DNA of 64,000 bases from Duganella sp. SG902 (GTDB taxonomy: Bacteria; Pseudomonadota; Gammaproteobacteria; Burkholderiales; Burkholderiaceae_D): positions 124,001-188,000 of the forward strand of contig NZ_JABMJK010000005.1 of the NCBI RefSeq assembly GCF_013376005.1. Reading direction: 5' to 3'. The position numbers were made by a program, and so were the translations under genes. Under the pieces are notes generated by a model that was not told where the DNA came from, searched no databases, and worked only from the letters and a program-made list of their open reading frames with translations. The number at the start of each line of letters is the position of its first letter. Position 1 is the first letter of the stretch. Below, in pieces: positions 40,154 to 50,731 of this stretch.

Positions 40154-40184
40154 AAAAAAAAGCAGCCGAAGCTGCTTTTTTTTT
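40154..40184. terminator. Bidirectional intrinsic terminator between permease and FKBP genes
   Basis: AGCAGC (40161-40166) and GCTGCT (40171-40176) form a stem with a CGAA tetraloop, extended by A8/T8-like runs on both sides. It serves both convergent genes. Confidence 0.9.
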
Positions 40185-40197
40185 GCGCAGGTAGCGA

Positions 40198-41082
40198 TTA
40201 CTGGATCGAGACCAGCGTGATGTCGAATACCAGCGTCGAGTTGGCTGGAATCCCGATACCATATTTACCGGCGCCTTGTGCGGTCGCACCGTAGCCGAGG
40301 CTAGGCGGAATGATCACGGTACGCGTGCCGCCAACCTGCATGCCAATGATGCCCGTGTTGAAGCCGGTAATGGTGCCGGCGCCGCCGACAGCAACGGTCA
40401 GCACCGCGTCCGACGCACCCAGATTGTCGTCGAACTTGGCCCCTTTACGGTTGGCACGGGTGCCGTCATACAGGTAACCGGCGTAGCGCACGGTGACGGT
40501 CTTGCCGCTGACGACAGCGGTGCCGGTACCGACGGTCTGGTCGATCGTGGTCAGCGTGGTTGGCGGCGGCTCGCTAGGAATGATCACCGCCTTGGTCACG
40601 TTGATCATCTCAAAGTCGTACACCAGCGGCGAATTGGCCTTGATGTCGGCCAGGATCCCGGTCGACGTCGACTGAGGGATGGTGTAGGCGCCAAACGCCA
40701 GGTTGGCCGGCAGCACCACGGTGCGCTTGCCGCCCGGCTGCATGCCCAGCAGCGCCTGGTCCCAACCAGGCGACACCGGCAAGCTACCGCCCGGCAAGGC
40801 GCCCACGCCCACCGTGCCGGTCTTCGGCGCGCCGGCGTCCACGCTGCTCTGAATCTTGGTGCCCTTGCCGTCGGACTTGGTCGAGTCGTACAGGTAACCC
40901 ACATAGTGGAACGTCACGGTATCGCCGGCGGCCGCCGTCAAGCCGCTGCCGACCACGGTCTCGGTCAGCTTGTAGTCAGGCTGCGGCACTACAACCGCTG
41001 CCGGCGTCTTGGCGCCGCCGCCGCAGGCGGTCAACACCGCTACGCAGGCCGCAGCGGCGATAAATTGCAACATCGATTTCAT
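40198..41082 (-). CDS. Lipoprotein with two FKBP-type peptidyl-prolyl isomerase domains
   Basis: The 294-residue product has a lipoprotein signal (lipobox LTAC, about residues 17-20) and then two tandem FKBP domains, each with the VTFHYVGYLYD/VTVRYAGYLYDGT strand. Each also has a GWDQALLGMQPGGKRTVVLPANLAFG- or GFNTGIIGMQVGGTRTVIIPPSLGYG-type core and a final LVFDI strand. Such proteins catalyse proline isomerisation and assist folding in the periplasm. The first domain has an insert and a less canonical active site. It is transcribed alone and ends at the shared terminator. Confidence 0.9.
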   Translation of the reverse strand: MKSMLQFIAAAACVAVLTACGGGAKTPAAVVVPQPDYKLTETVVGSGLTAAAGDTVTFHYVGYLYDSTKSDGKGTKIQSSVDAGAPKTGTVGVGALPGGSLPVSPGWDQALLGMQPGGKRTVVLPANLAFGAYTIPQSTSTGILADIKANSPLVYDFEMINVTKAVIIPSEPPPTTLTTIDQTVGTGTAVVSGKTVTVRYAGYLYDGTRANRKGAKFDDNLGASDAVLTVAVGGAGTITGFNTGIIGMQVGGTRTVIIPPSLGYGATAQGAGKYGIGIPANSTLVFDITLVSIQ

Positions 41083-41187
41083 TGTTTACCTTTGATGAGT
41101 ATTCGTATTCGGTAGTCCCGGCGCAGAAGTTTAGCAGACCACGGCACTTCCACTCCCGGCACTACATTCAGTTACATTTTTTTGTCT

Positions 41188-43068
41188 TCAAATTTCCACT
41201 TGCGTGCCAAGTTCGATCACACGGTTGGGCGGAATCTGGTAGTAGTCGGCGGCGCCGCGCGCGTTGCGCGACATGGCCACGAACAGGTGCTCGCGCCAGG
41301 TCGCCATGCCGGAGCCGGGCGCCGAGATCACGGTCTGGCGGGCGATGAAGAACGAGGTTTCCATCATCTCGAACGGCAGGTCCAGGCACTCGCACAGGCG
41401 CATCACGCGCGGGATGTCCGGTTCGTCCTTGAAGCCGTAGTAGATATTGAGCTGGTAGCACTGGTGGCCCAGGTCCGTCACCTTGACCTGCTCGGCCTCC
41501 GCCACGTACGGCTCCTCGATGATGTGCACCGTCAGGAACACCACGCGCTCATGCAGCACCTTGTTGTGCGACAGGTTGTGCAGCAGCGCGTGCGGCACGC
41601 CATCGCTCTCGCCGCGCATGAAGATGGCGGTGCCGTACACGCGCGTCGGCGGCGCCACGAACAGCGAGGACAGGAACTCCTCCAGCGGAATCGCGTGCTT
41701 CTGCAGGTTTTCGAACACCAGCTCGCGGCCGCGCTTCCAGGTCAGCATCACGGTGAACAGCACCACGCCCAGCAGCAGCGGGAACCAGCCGCCGTGGAAC
41801 AGCTTGAGCGTGCTGGCCGAGAACAGCGCGATATCCAGCGCCAGGAAGAAGCCGGTGGCGCCAAAGCACAGCAGCAGCGGCAGGTGCCAGCGGTAGCGGA
41901 TCACGAAGAAGGTCAGCACGGTGGTGGCCAGCATGGTCGCGGTCACGGCGATGCCGTAGGCGCCGGCCAGCTTGTCCGAGGAACCGAAGCCCACCACCGC
42001 CAGCAGCACCACGCCCAGCTGCAGCCAGTTGACCGCCGGGATGTAGATCTGGCCGATCTCGGTGGCCGAGGTGTGCAGGATGCGCATGCGCGGCAGCAGG
42101 CCGAGGGCGATGGCTTGCTTGGTCATCGAGAAGGTGCCGGAGATGGTGGCCTGCGAGGCGATCACCGCCGCCAGCGTCGACAGCACCACCAGCGGGTACA
42201 CGCTCCACTCGCCCAGCTGGTGGAAGAAGGGATTGTCCACCGCGCCCGGATGCGTCAGCAGCAGCGCGCCCTGGCCGAGGTAGTTCAGCGCCAGCGCCGG
42301 GAACACGATCATGAACCAGGCGGCGCGGATCGGCTTCTTGCCGAAGTGGCCCATGTCCGCGTACAGCGCCTCGGCGCCGGTCAGCGCCAGCACCACCGCG
42401 CCCAGCGCGACGAAGGCGATCATGCGGTTCTCGTACAGGAAGCGCAGCGCGTGGAAGGGATTGAGCGCGGACAGGATCTGCGGCGCCTCGACGATGTTGA
42501 CCACGCCCATCGCGGCCAGCGCGGCGAACCACACCACCATGATGGGGCCGAAGAAGCGGCCGATGCCGGCGGTGCCATGGCGCTGCATCGCGTACAGCGA
42601 AATCAGCACGATGATGGTGAGCGGGACGATGTACTGCTCCAGTCCCGGCGCCGCCACCTCCAGGCCCTCGATCGCGCCCAGCACCGAGATGGCGGGCGTG
42701 ATCACGCTGTCGCCGTAGAACATGGTGGCGCCGAACACGCCCAGCAGCATCAGCGGATAGTGCCAGCCCTGCGCCACCTTGCTGACGGAATTCAGCGCCA
42801 GCGCCATCAGCGCCATGATGCCGCCCTCGCCGCGGTTGTCGGCGCGCAGCACCAGGCTGACGTATTTGAGCGACACGATGACGGTCAGGCCCCAGAAGAT
42901 CAGCGAGATGATGCCCAGCAGGTTGCCTTCGGTCAGCGCCAGGCCATGCTCGGGATCGAAGACGGTTTTGAGGGTGTAGAGGGGGCTGGTGCCGATGTCG
43001 CCGTAGACGATGCCGACAGCGGCCAGGGTGAGTGCCGCGAGACTGCTTTTCTTGTGTTGCTCGGTCAA
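41188..43068 (-). CDS. kup: Low-affinity potassium uptake protein Kup
   Basis: I start the gene at TTG 43068 (LTEQHKKSSLAALTLAAVGIVYGDIGTSPLYTLK), preceded by CAGGTG. The resulting 626 residues match the family length (622-628). A longer frame to 43128 adds a tail unlike Kup. About twelve membrane helices are followed by a hydrophilic C-terminal domain. The GDIGTSPLYT and FYGDSVITPAISV motifs identify the KUP/HAK/KT family of H+/K+ symporters. No other transport gene is adjacent. Confidence 0.93.
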   Translation of the reverse strand: MTEQHKKSSLAALTLAAVGIVYGDIGTSPLYTLKTVFDPEHGLALTEGNLLGIISLIFWGLTVIVSLKYVSLVLRADNRGEGGIMALMALALNSVSKVAQGWHYPLMLLGVFGATMFYGDSVITPAISVLGAIEGLEVAAPGLEQYIVPLTIIVLISLYAMQRHGTAGIGRFFGPIMVVWFAALAAMGVVNIVEAPQILSALNPFHALRFLYENRMIAFVALGAVVLALTGAEALYADMGHFGKKPIRAAWFMIVFPALALNYLGQGALLLTHPGAVDNPFFHQLGEWSVYPLVVLSTLAAVIASQATISGTFSMTKQAIALGLLPRMRILHTSATEIGQIYIPAVNWLQLGVVLLAVVGFGSSDKLAGAYGIAVTATMLATTVLTFFVIRYRWHLPLLLCFGATGFFLALDIALFSASTLKLFHGGWFPLLLGVVLFTVMLTWKRGRELVFENLQKHAIPLEEFLSSLFVAPPTRVYGTAIFMRGESDGVPHALLHNLSHNKVLHERVVFLTVHIIEEPYVAEAEQVKVTDLGHQCYQLNIYYGFKDEPDIPRVMRLCECLDLPFEMMETSFFIARQTVISAPGSGMATWREHLFVAMSRNARGAADYYQIPPNRVIELGTQVEI

Positions 43069-43274
43069 GATTGCACCTGTTGTTGTTTTGGTGCATTGCA
43101 CAATAGGCCATGAACGGGCAAAAGGCAAGAATATTTTGGCATGGGAAGTCGTTCCAAAAGATCAATACCGAGAGTGTACGCCGCCACGGACGCGAGCGCG
43201 AGCGCAGCGCCTGCGGAGCGCGCGCGGATGAGGGATAATGACCGACTTTTCCTTACATTTCGCAGTTGCGCCCC

Positions 43275-44150
43275 ATGAATCCAGGTATTTTGTACGCGAC
43301 GTCGGCCTTTCTGTGCTGGGGCTTGTTCCCGCTGTACTTCCACGCCATCGACGAGGTGCCGCCGCTGCAAATCCTGGCGCACCGCATGCTGTGGTCGCTG
43401 CTGTTCCTGGTGCTCGTACTGACCGCGCGCCAGCAGTGGAAATGGCTGCCCAGGGTGCTGCGACAGCCGCGCGTGCTGCTCAGTTTTGTGGCCAGCGCCC
43501 TGCTGCTGACGGCCAACTGGGGCGTCTACATCTGGTCGGTCAACAACGGCCACGTGATCGACGCCAGCCTGGGCTACTTCATCAACCCGCTGTTCAACGT
43601 GTTGCTGGGGCTGGTGGTGCTGAAGGAGCGCCTGCGGCGCGGCCAGTGGATTTCCGTCGGCGTGGCGGCGGCCGGCGTGGCCTGGCTGACCTGGCAGGCC
43701 GGCCAGATGCCGTGGATTGCCCTGATTTTAGGCATCACCTTCGGCGGCTATGGCTTGCTGCGCAAGACGGCGGCCCTGGCGGCGCTGGAGGGCTTGTCGC
43801 TGGAGACCATGATCCTGTTCCCGCTGGCGCTGATGTACGTGCTGTGGCTGAGCTTTCATGGCCAGAACGCCTTCCTCAACACACCGCACGACAGCACCCG
43901 CTGGCTGCTGGCGGCGGCCGGGCCGATCACCGCCATCCCGCTGCTGCTGTTCGCGGCCGGCGCGCGCAGGATCCCGATGGCGGTGCTGGGCCTGCTGCAA
44001 TACCTGTCGCCCACCATGCAGGCGCTGCTGGGCGTGTGGGTCTTCCACGAAGCCTTCACTGCCGACCGCCTGATCGGCTTCCTGATCATCTGGGCGGCGC
44101 TGATCCTGTACGTGGCCGAGGGGCTGTGGGTGAGCCGGCGCGCTAAATAG
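43275..44150 (+). CDS. rarD: EamA-family transporter RarD
   Basis: The 291-residue protein starts at ATG 43275 (MNPGILYATSAFLCWGLFPLYF) and has ten membrane helices. RarD-specific wording such as ILAHRMLWSLLFL, WGVYIWSVNNGHVIDASLGYFINPL and LQYLSPTMQALLGVWVFHE is present. The family belongs to the drug/metabolite transporter superfamily; the natural substrate of RarD is not settled. It is divergent from kup and stands before ettA. Confidence 0.93.
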   Translation: MNPGILYATSAFLCWGLFPLYFHAIDEVPPLQILAHRMLWSLLFLVLVLTARQQWKWLPRVLRQPRVLLSFVASALLLTANWGVYIWSVNNGHVIDASLGYFINPLFNVLLGLVVLKERLRRGQWISVGVAAAGVAWLTWQAGQMPWIALILGITFGGYGLLRKTAALAALEGLSLETMILFPLALMYVLWLSFHGQNAFLNTPHDSTRWLLAAAGPITAIPLLLFAAGARRIPMAVLGLLQYLSPTMQALLGVWVFHEAFTADRLIGFLIIWAALILYVAEGLWVSRRAK

Positions 44151-44225
44151 TGGGAAGATGGCGGGATTTATCGTATCCTGTCGTCCTTCCCTGCATTTCT
44201 ACCAATTTTTTCACCGAGATTCTCA

Positions 44226-45893
<1,668 letters not shown>

Positions 45894-45912
45894 GCGGCTT
45901 CAGGCGTTGCGC

Positions 45913-45938
45913 GGCGCCAGCAGTGCCTTGCTGGCGCC
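45913..45938 (+). terminator. Strong hairpin after ettA
   Basis: GGCGCCAGCA (45913-45922) pairs perfectly with TGCTGGCGCC (45929-45938) around a 6-base loop, 20 bases after the ettA stop. There is no U tract, so it may act as a weak terminator or 3'-end protector. Confidence 0.5.
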
Positions 45939-45950
45939 GGTTCCGCCCGG

Positions 45951-46127
45951 CTACTCATCGGCGATCCGGCCGGGGGCGACCCGCAGGCCTATATCTTTCA
46001 GCCGGGCGATCTGATCCAGCATGCCCAATACCATCAATGAATAAAGCAAAGCGGAAGACGCTTCTTTTCTCAAGATAGCATCGACCGCATAGTCGGCAAA
46101 CAAGGGATACGCCAGGAACAGCAGGCT
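45951..46127 (-). pseudogene. C-terminal remnant of an unknown membrane-type protein
   Basis: On the minus strand a 58-codon stretch reads SLLFLAYPLFADYAVDAI..., ending in RLKDIGLRVAPGRIADE and TAG at 45951-45953. It is closed upstream by TAG at 46128-46130, and no start codon lies before its middle. It looks like the tail of a longer gene whose front is gone. Codons such as AGA, ATA, TCT and TCA are unusual for this GC-rich neighbourhood. The parent protein is not recognised. Confidence 0.4.
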
Positions 46128-46151
46128 CTATGGAATTACGATGGAGATTGC

Positions 46152-46262
46152 ATGGAGGCGCAACAGCATCGCCATCATCACCTGATCGCGCCGGACTATC
46201 CCGGCTTCGGCAACAGCGGCACGCCGTGCTGCGCCAGCTTCGCCCGTGTCGAAGTGGGCTGA
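46152..46262 (+). pseudogene. Fragment of an alpha/beta-hydrolase gene
   Basis: The plus strand at 46152-46262 reads 36 codons containing HHLIAPDYPGFGNSGTP, then TGA. That phrase is the standard strand-and-loop region after the first strands of alpha/beta-hydrolases (xLIAPDYPGFGxS). The catalytic elbow and everything after it are missing. Together with the opposite-strand fragment beside it, this 444-base gap (45894-46337) looks like debris from past deletion or insertion events. Confidence 0.5.
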
Positions 46263-46272
46263 CGCTCTACAC

Positions 46273-46307
46273 AAAGCAAAAGGGCCGGGAGCGATGCCCC
46301 CGGCCCT
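46273..46307 (-). terminator. Intrinsic terminator of the outer-membrane barrel gene
   Basis: AGGGCCGGG (46281-46289) pairs with CCCGGCCCT (46299-46307). On the minus strand the stem is followed by a TTTTGCTTT tract. It lies 31 bases after the stop of the barrel gene. Confidence 0.8.
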
Positions 46308-46337
46308 CTGAACGTAATGAATTATCCCGCTATGCGC

Positions 46338-46946
46338 TTAGAAGTTGTAGCGCAGGCCAGCGGTGATGGCGCCGGCTTTGCGGCCGGTGTCGATGTCGCT
46401 CTTGCCGTAGTTTTCATACTCCAGCGAGACCTTCACGTTTTTGTTGATGGCGTACTCGCCGCCCACCGAGGCGTACAGCGCGGTTTTGTTTTCGCTGCCG
46501 CTGACCGATGCGATACCGGAGGTGGTCACATCGTTGTGGTTGCGCGCCACGCCCAGTTTGCCGAACACGGCAAAGTCGCGGGCCACCGGCCAGGTGCCTT
46601 TACCAGCCAAATAGTACGAGTGCGCGTCGGTGTTCAGACCGCCGGCCGCACCACCCTGGGTGTAGTTGTAGCTGCGTTTGCCGAAGTCGGTATAACCGGC
46701 TTCCACAGCCCAGGTGCTGTCGATGTTGTAGCCACCGTAGATTTTGCCAGCGGCCTTGGTGCCGCTGTGGTTGTCGCTGCTCAGGGCGCCGGCGCCGGCC
46801 GCGTCACTGAAGTCGTAACGGCTGCCGACCACGCCAGCACCGATGTAAGCGGTGCCGGGCGCGTCCTGCGTATTGGATTGTGCGTAAGCTGCGGTGCCAC
46901 CCAGGGCGGCTGCGGATGCGACTAAAGCGAACAGAATTTTTTTCAT
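46338..46946 (-). CDS. Small outer-membrane beta-barrel protein (OmpA-like/porin-family)
   Basis: The 202-residue product has a signal peptide ending AAYAQ, eight predicted amphipathic strands with Gly/Tyr-rich stretches (TAYIGAGVVGSRYDF, KIYGGYNI, WAVEAGYTDFG, LYASVGGEYAI) and the terminal outer-membrane sorting residue Phe (AGLRYNF). It resembles eight-stranded barrels of the OmpX/OmpA-TM type without a peptidoglycan domain. Its function is unknown; such proteins serve adhesion or membrane stability. It has its own terminator and a long upstream gap of about 185 bases. Confidence 0.85.
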   Translation of the reverse strand: MKKILFALVASAAALGGTAAYAQSNTQDAPGTAYIGAGVVGSRYDFSDAAGAGALSSDNHSGTKAAGKIYGGYNIDSTWAVEAGYTDFGKRSYNYTQGGAAGGLNTDAHSYYLAGKGTWPVARDFAVFGKLGVARNHNDVTTSGIASVSGSENKTALYASVGGEYAINKNVKVSLEYENYGKSDIDTGRKAGAITAGLRYNF

Positions 46947-47131
46947 GATTTTGATCTTTCAGCAAAATGGTTGAAGCGGACTTGCTTGGGATCGCAGTTG
47001 CTATGAATTGCGATGTGTCCAAGATAGCACTCCAACCAACACCTGTGGTCACCGAATTAGTAAGAAGTGTGACGAGATGTAAGCCAAACGATCATTGGCA
47101 AATTTCAAGATGCGCCAAACTTAAGACGAGC

Positions 47132-48853
47132 TTAAAATTCTTCCCATTCTGTTGCCGGTTCTTTAACGGCAGACTTGGTGAGCGCCGGTTTGGGCAGCGT
47201 GGCAGTGGGACTGTTGGCCACGCGGCGCGGTGCTGGCGCTGGTGCTGGCGCGGCCGGCCGCGGCCGGGGCGGCGCGGACAGCGCGGCGGCCGATTGCTCC
47301 ACCGTGAACACGCTGACCAGCTCGGCCAGCCTGCGCGCCTGCTCCTGCATCGCCTCGGACGCCGCCGCCGATTCCTCCACCAGCGCGGCGTTCTGCTGCG
47401 TCACCTGGTCCATCTGGATGATGGCCTGGTTGATTTGCTCGATGCCGGTGCTCTGTTCGCTGTTGGCGGCCTGGATGTCGGCCATGATGTCGGTCACGCG
47501 TTGGATGCTGGCGACGATCTCGCGCATGGTCACACCGGCCTCGTCCACCTGGCGCGCGCCGGCGCCCACCTTGCTGACCGATTCGTCGATGAGCTGCTTG
47601 ATTTCCTTGGCCGCCGTGGCCGAGCGCTGCGCCAGCGTGCGCACCTCCGACGCCACCACCGCGAAGCCGCGTCCCTGCTCGCCGGCGCGCGCCGCCTCCA
47701 CCGCCGCGTTCAAGGCGAGGATGTTGGTCTGGAACGCAATGCCGTCGATCACGCCGATGATGTCGGCAATCTTGCCGGACGATTCGTTGATGGCGCCCAT
47801 GGTGCCGATCACCTCGTCCACCACCGCGCCGCCCTTTTGCGCCACGGTGGAGGCCGAGCGCGCCAGCTCGTTGGCCTGGCGCGTGTGGTCGGCGTTTTGC
47901 TTGACGGTGGAGGTCAGCTGTTCCATCGACGAGGCGGTTTCCTCCAGCGCCCCGGCCTGCTGCTCGGTGCGCGCCGACAAGTCCTGCGTGCCACTGGCGA
48001 TCTGCGCCGAGGCGGTGGCGATCAGATCGGTGCCGCTGCGCACCTGTCCGACAATGCCGCCCAGGCTGTCGCGCATGGACTTCATCGCATACAGCACGCT
48101 GCGGTCGTCGTTCTGGCGCACCGCCACGTCCACGGTCAGGTCGCCGCCGGCGATCTTGCCGGCCACCTTGGCCACCTCGGCCGGCTCGCCGCCCAGCTGG
48201 CGCGTCAGCGCGCGCGTGATCTGCACGCCCAGCGCCAGGCCGGCGGCCAGGCTGGCCACCACCAGCACCAACATCAGCGTCAGGCTAAAGCGGTACAGCT
48301 CGCTCGTGGCCGCGGCCTTGGCGCTGGCGCGGCTTTCCTTGAGGTCGGTCATGCCGTCCATCAGCTTGTCCAGGCGGTCGGCCTGCTGGCGCACGGCCAC
48401 TTGCGCGCGTTGCGCCGCCTCCGAACGTTGCGCCAGCGGATCGGCGCCGGCGGCGTCGAGTGCGGCCGTCATCAGGCGCGCATATTCGCGCGATGGCTCC
48501 ACGTACTCGTCCAGCAATTGCTGGCCCTTGGGCATCACGAACAGCGGACGCGCCTTGGCCAGGTAATCGTCCATCGCGGCCAGGTAACGCTTGATGTCCG
48601 CGCGCAGCTTGTCGCGTTCCTCGGCGGTTTGCGCGGCCAGGAAATTATTGCGCGCCCGGCCCGCGTAGACCAGGTTTATATTGGCTTCCTTGATATAAGA
48701 CAGTCCGAGCAGGTCTTCGCGGTACATGGTGTCCGCCGCCTCATTCAGTTTGCTCATGCTGAAGATGCCAACGCACGCCACGATCGCCCCCACGATCGCG
48801 ATGCTGCTGAAACCCGAGATGAGTTTGGTACCGACTTTCATGTTGCTAAACAT
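47132..48853 (-). CDS. Methyl-accepting chemotaxis protein with C-terminal EWEEF tether
   Basis: The 573-residue receptor has an N-terminal membrane helix, a four-helix-bundle periplasmic sensor (about 35-190), a second helix ([19 protein letters not shown]), a HAMP domain and the signalling hairpin with the conserved tip ([41 protein letters not shown]). A Pro/Ala-rich linker ends in EWEEF, which resembles the NWETF pentapeptide that recruits CheR and CheB. GGGAGG precedes the ATG at 48853. The ligand is unknown, and no chemotaxis genes are adjacent. Confidence 0.93.
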   Translation of the reverse strand: MFSNMKVGTKLISGFSSIAIVGAIVACVGIFSMSKLNEAADTMYREDLLGLSYIKEANINLVYAGRARNNFLAAQTAEERDKLRADIKRYLAAMDDYLAKARPLFVMPKGQQLLDEYVEPSREYARLMTAALDAAGADPLAQRSEAAQRAQVAVRQQADRLDKLMDGMTDLKESRASAKAAATSELYRFSLTLMLVLVVASLAAGLALGVQITRALTRQLGGEPAEVAKVAGKIAGGDLTVDVAVRQNDDRSVLYAMKSMRDSLGGIVGQVRSGTDLIATASAQIASGTQDLSARTEQQAGALEETASSMEQLTSTVKQNADHTRQANELARSASTVAQKGGAVVDEVIGTMGAINESSGKIADIIGVIDGIAFQTNILALNAAVEAARAGEQGRGFAVVASEVRTLAQRSATAAKEIKQLIDESVSKVGAGARQVDEAGVTMREIVASIQRVTDIMADIQAANSEQSTGIEQINQAIIQMDQVTQQNAALVEESAAASEAMQEQARRLAELVSVFTVEQSAAALSAPPRPRPAAPAPAPAPRRVANSPTATLPKPALTKSAVKEPATEWEEF

Positions 48854-48935
48854 AATGTCCTCCCATGTGGTAGACGAATACGATAGCAGCCTGTGGCCGG
48901 TATTGCTTCACTTCTTGCCGCGAGTGTGGCCCGTT

Positions 48936-49532
48936 TCAGACAATCAAGCGGAACGTCAAATTGACGCGCGGACCGCGCGGTGCGCGCTCCTTGTTAATGC
49001 CGTGCAGCCAGTGCCGCTGCAGCGCGCCCGCCATCAGCAACAGGCAGCCGTCGCCCAGCGCCAGCTTGACGGTTTTCGGCAGTTGCCGGTGCTTGAGGAT
49101 GAAGGTGCGCGGCGCGCCGAAGCTGACCGAGGCGATGGCCGGCTCCGGTCCCAGCTCGCGCTCGTCGTCGGCGTGGAAGCCCATGCTGTCGCGCTCGTCG
49201 CGATAGTAATTGAGCAGCACACTGTTGAAGCGCCGCCCGGTGACGCGCTCGACCGCCTGCTTGATGTGTAGTTGCAGCGCGGTGAACGGTTGCGGATGAA
49301 AAGTCTTGCCGGAGTAGCGGTAGCTGGCCTCGCCATGCCAGGCCGACAGGCGCGGCTGCATGTGCAGCTTGCCCCAAACCTGGATTTGCTCCGCGCGCCA
49401 GTCGGTCTCGGCCAGCAGGCGCCGCATCACCTCGTCAGGAGGCAAGTCCAGCGGCAGGCGCTGCTGGAACCACAGTTCGCCATCCTCGATCGGGATCGGC
49501 GCAAGGCGGGTATCGTCGGCAAATAAGTCCAT
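48936..49532 (-). CDS. alkB: AlkB-family 2-oxoglutarate/Fe(II) DNA-repair dioxygenase
   Basis: The start is ATG 49532 (MDLFADDTRLAPIPIEDGELWF); a longer frame runs antisense into the next gene. The 198-residue enzyme has the iron ligands HxD in MGFHADDEREL and the distal His in HWLHGINK. It also has the 2-oxoglutarate-binding Arg pair near RVNLTFR and the substrate-lid region (LLNYYRDERDSMG). It removes alkyl groups from damaged DNA bases by oxidation. It is divergent from the molybdopterin-fold gene with 42 bases between. Confidence 0.9.
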   Translation of the reverse strand: MDLFADDTRLAPIPIEDGELWFQQRLPLDLPPDEVMRRLLAETDWRAEQIQVWGKLHMQPRLSAWHGEASYRYSGKTFHPQPFTALQLHIKQAVERVTGRRFNSVLLNYYRDERDSMGFHADDERELGPEPAIASVSFGAPRTFILKHRQLPKTVKLALGDGCLLLMAGALQRHWLHGINKERAPRGPRVNLTFRLIV

Positions 49533-49574
49533 GCGCGGTATGATACCGGCACCACGCATTCTAGGAGTCACCGC

Positions 49575-50156
49575 ATGAAAAAACGCCAGTTCCTGGGCAC
49601 GGCCGCGCTGGCCGGCTTGTCCGCCGCCATGACGTTGCCGGCGCGCGCCGCCGCCGCCGGCGGCCCTGCCCTGCTCACCGTCACCGGCGCCATCGGCAGC
49701 GGCAACCGCGGCAAGCTGGACCCGGTGCGCGACCAGATGATGTACAAGCAAAAGCTCAGCTTCGACAAGGCGTACGCGTTCGACTACGCCGCGCTGACGG
49801 CGCTGCCCGCCATCACCATCAAGCCCACGCTGGAATACGACGGCAAGCAGCACACGCTGCGCGGTCCCTTGCTATTGGATGTGATGAAGGCGGCCGGCGC
49901 CAAGGTGAGCGACAACAGCAAGCTGGTGCTGCGCGCCATTGATGGTTTTGCCGCCACCGTGACGGTGGCGCAAGCCAGGGCGCAGCGCTACATCGTCGCC
50001 ACGCATCTGGATGGCGCACCGATGGCGCTGGGTGGATTGGGACCGCTGTGGGCGGTCTACGACGCCGATAAAGTCCCCGAGATGGCGGCCAAACCGTTAG
50101 CCGACCGGTTTGGCTTGTGCCCGTGGGGCCTGTATCACATCGAGGTTCAGGCGTAG
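49575..50156 (+). CDS. Exported molybdopterin-binding-fold oxidoreductase-like protein
   Basis: The 193-residue protein has an export signal (KKRQFLGTAALAGLSAAMTLPARA) that resembles a Tat leader but has Lys-Arg rather than Arg-Arg. The mature part resembles the small oxidoreductase molybdopterin-binding domain (KLSFDKAYAFDYAALTAL, GPLLLDVMKAAGAK, GPLWAVYD). The conserved cysteine that ligands Mo in sulfite-oxidase-type enzymes is not apparent. It may therefore lack the cofactor. Its 3' end overlaps the convergent next gene by 10 bases. Confidence 0.65.
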   Translation: MKKRQFLGTAALAGLSAAMTLPARAAAAGGPALLTVTGAIGSGNRGKLDPVRDQMMYKQKLSFDKAYAFDYAALTALPAITIKPTLEYDGKQHTLRGPLLLDVMKAAGAKVSDNSKLVLRAIDGFAATVTVAQARAQRYIVATHLDGAPMALGGLGPLWAVYDADKVPEMAAKPLADRFGLCPWGLYHIEVQA

Positions 50157-50509
50157 GCTTCGGCCAGGCTCATCACGCGCGGCGTGATGGTGATGCCGAT
50201 GCCGTTGAACAGCGCGTTGATGGCGGCCATGTTGGCCTCCAGCTCTTCCGCTTTCCAGCCCTCGAACAGGTCGGTGCCGGCTTTCTGGAAGTGCAGGTCC
50301 AGCACCTTGCCGCGGTCCTTGTGGGTGTAGCCGCCGCTGTAGGTTTGCTTGAAGCCCAGCGCGGCCAGTTGCGCCAGCACCTCGGTCGGCGGATTGTCAG
50401 GATCGGTGGCGATGAACACGCCAAAGGTCTTGCCTGGCGGCTTGGCTGCGACGTCGACGTCGTAAATCCCTGGCGCTTTCGTTACGGTCGTACTTTTCAG
50501 AAATAACAT
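50147..50509 (-). CDS. Conserved hypothetical protein, 120 aa
   Basis: The ATG at 50509 has AGGGGT upstream. The 120-residue soluble protein begins MLFLKSTTVTKAPGIYDVDV and continues with GKTFGVFIATDPDNPPTEVLAQLAALGFKQTYSGGYTHKDRGKVLDLHF. It is alternating strand and helix without signal peptide or membrane segment. I do not recognise the family. It is convergent with the molybdopterin-fold gene. Confidence 0.65.
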   Translation of the reverse strand: MLFLKSTTVTKAPGIYDVDVAAKPPGKTFGVFIATDPDNPPTEVLAQLAALGFKQTYSGGYTHKDRGKVLDLHFQKAGTDLFEGWKAEELEANMAAINALFNGIGITITPRVMSLAEAYA

Positions 50510-50670
50510 GTTCTACCCCTACTATCCAGTTTTTGGCGCCGGTTAAGCTTGCCGCTTGAAAACATTCTAAGAATCAAGCTTATTGCTAATTCAGAGGTTT
50601 GTCGACTGATACGGGTACTTATTTTGTGAATTCGTGGCAATACAACTGCAAAACGTGGCGCGGACCGCAG

Positions 50671-50702
50671 CTATATCTACTTAAAATATAGTTGTTAAGT
50701 AG
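50671..50702. repeat. Overlapping inverted repeats in the 50510-50731 gap
   Basis: CTACTTAA (50677-50684) and TTAAGTAG (50695-50702) are perfect 8-bp arms with a 10-base spacer. CTATAT (50671-50676) and ATATAG (50686-50691) form a competing stem. The rest of this AT-rich 222-base gap has no clear gene. An AAGGAG at 50711-50716 has no convincing plus-strand frame behind it. Confidence 0.4.
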
Positions 50703-50731
50703 TAATTTACAAGGAGTTGCGCGCCGATACG

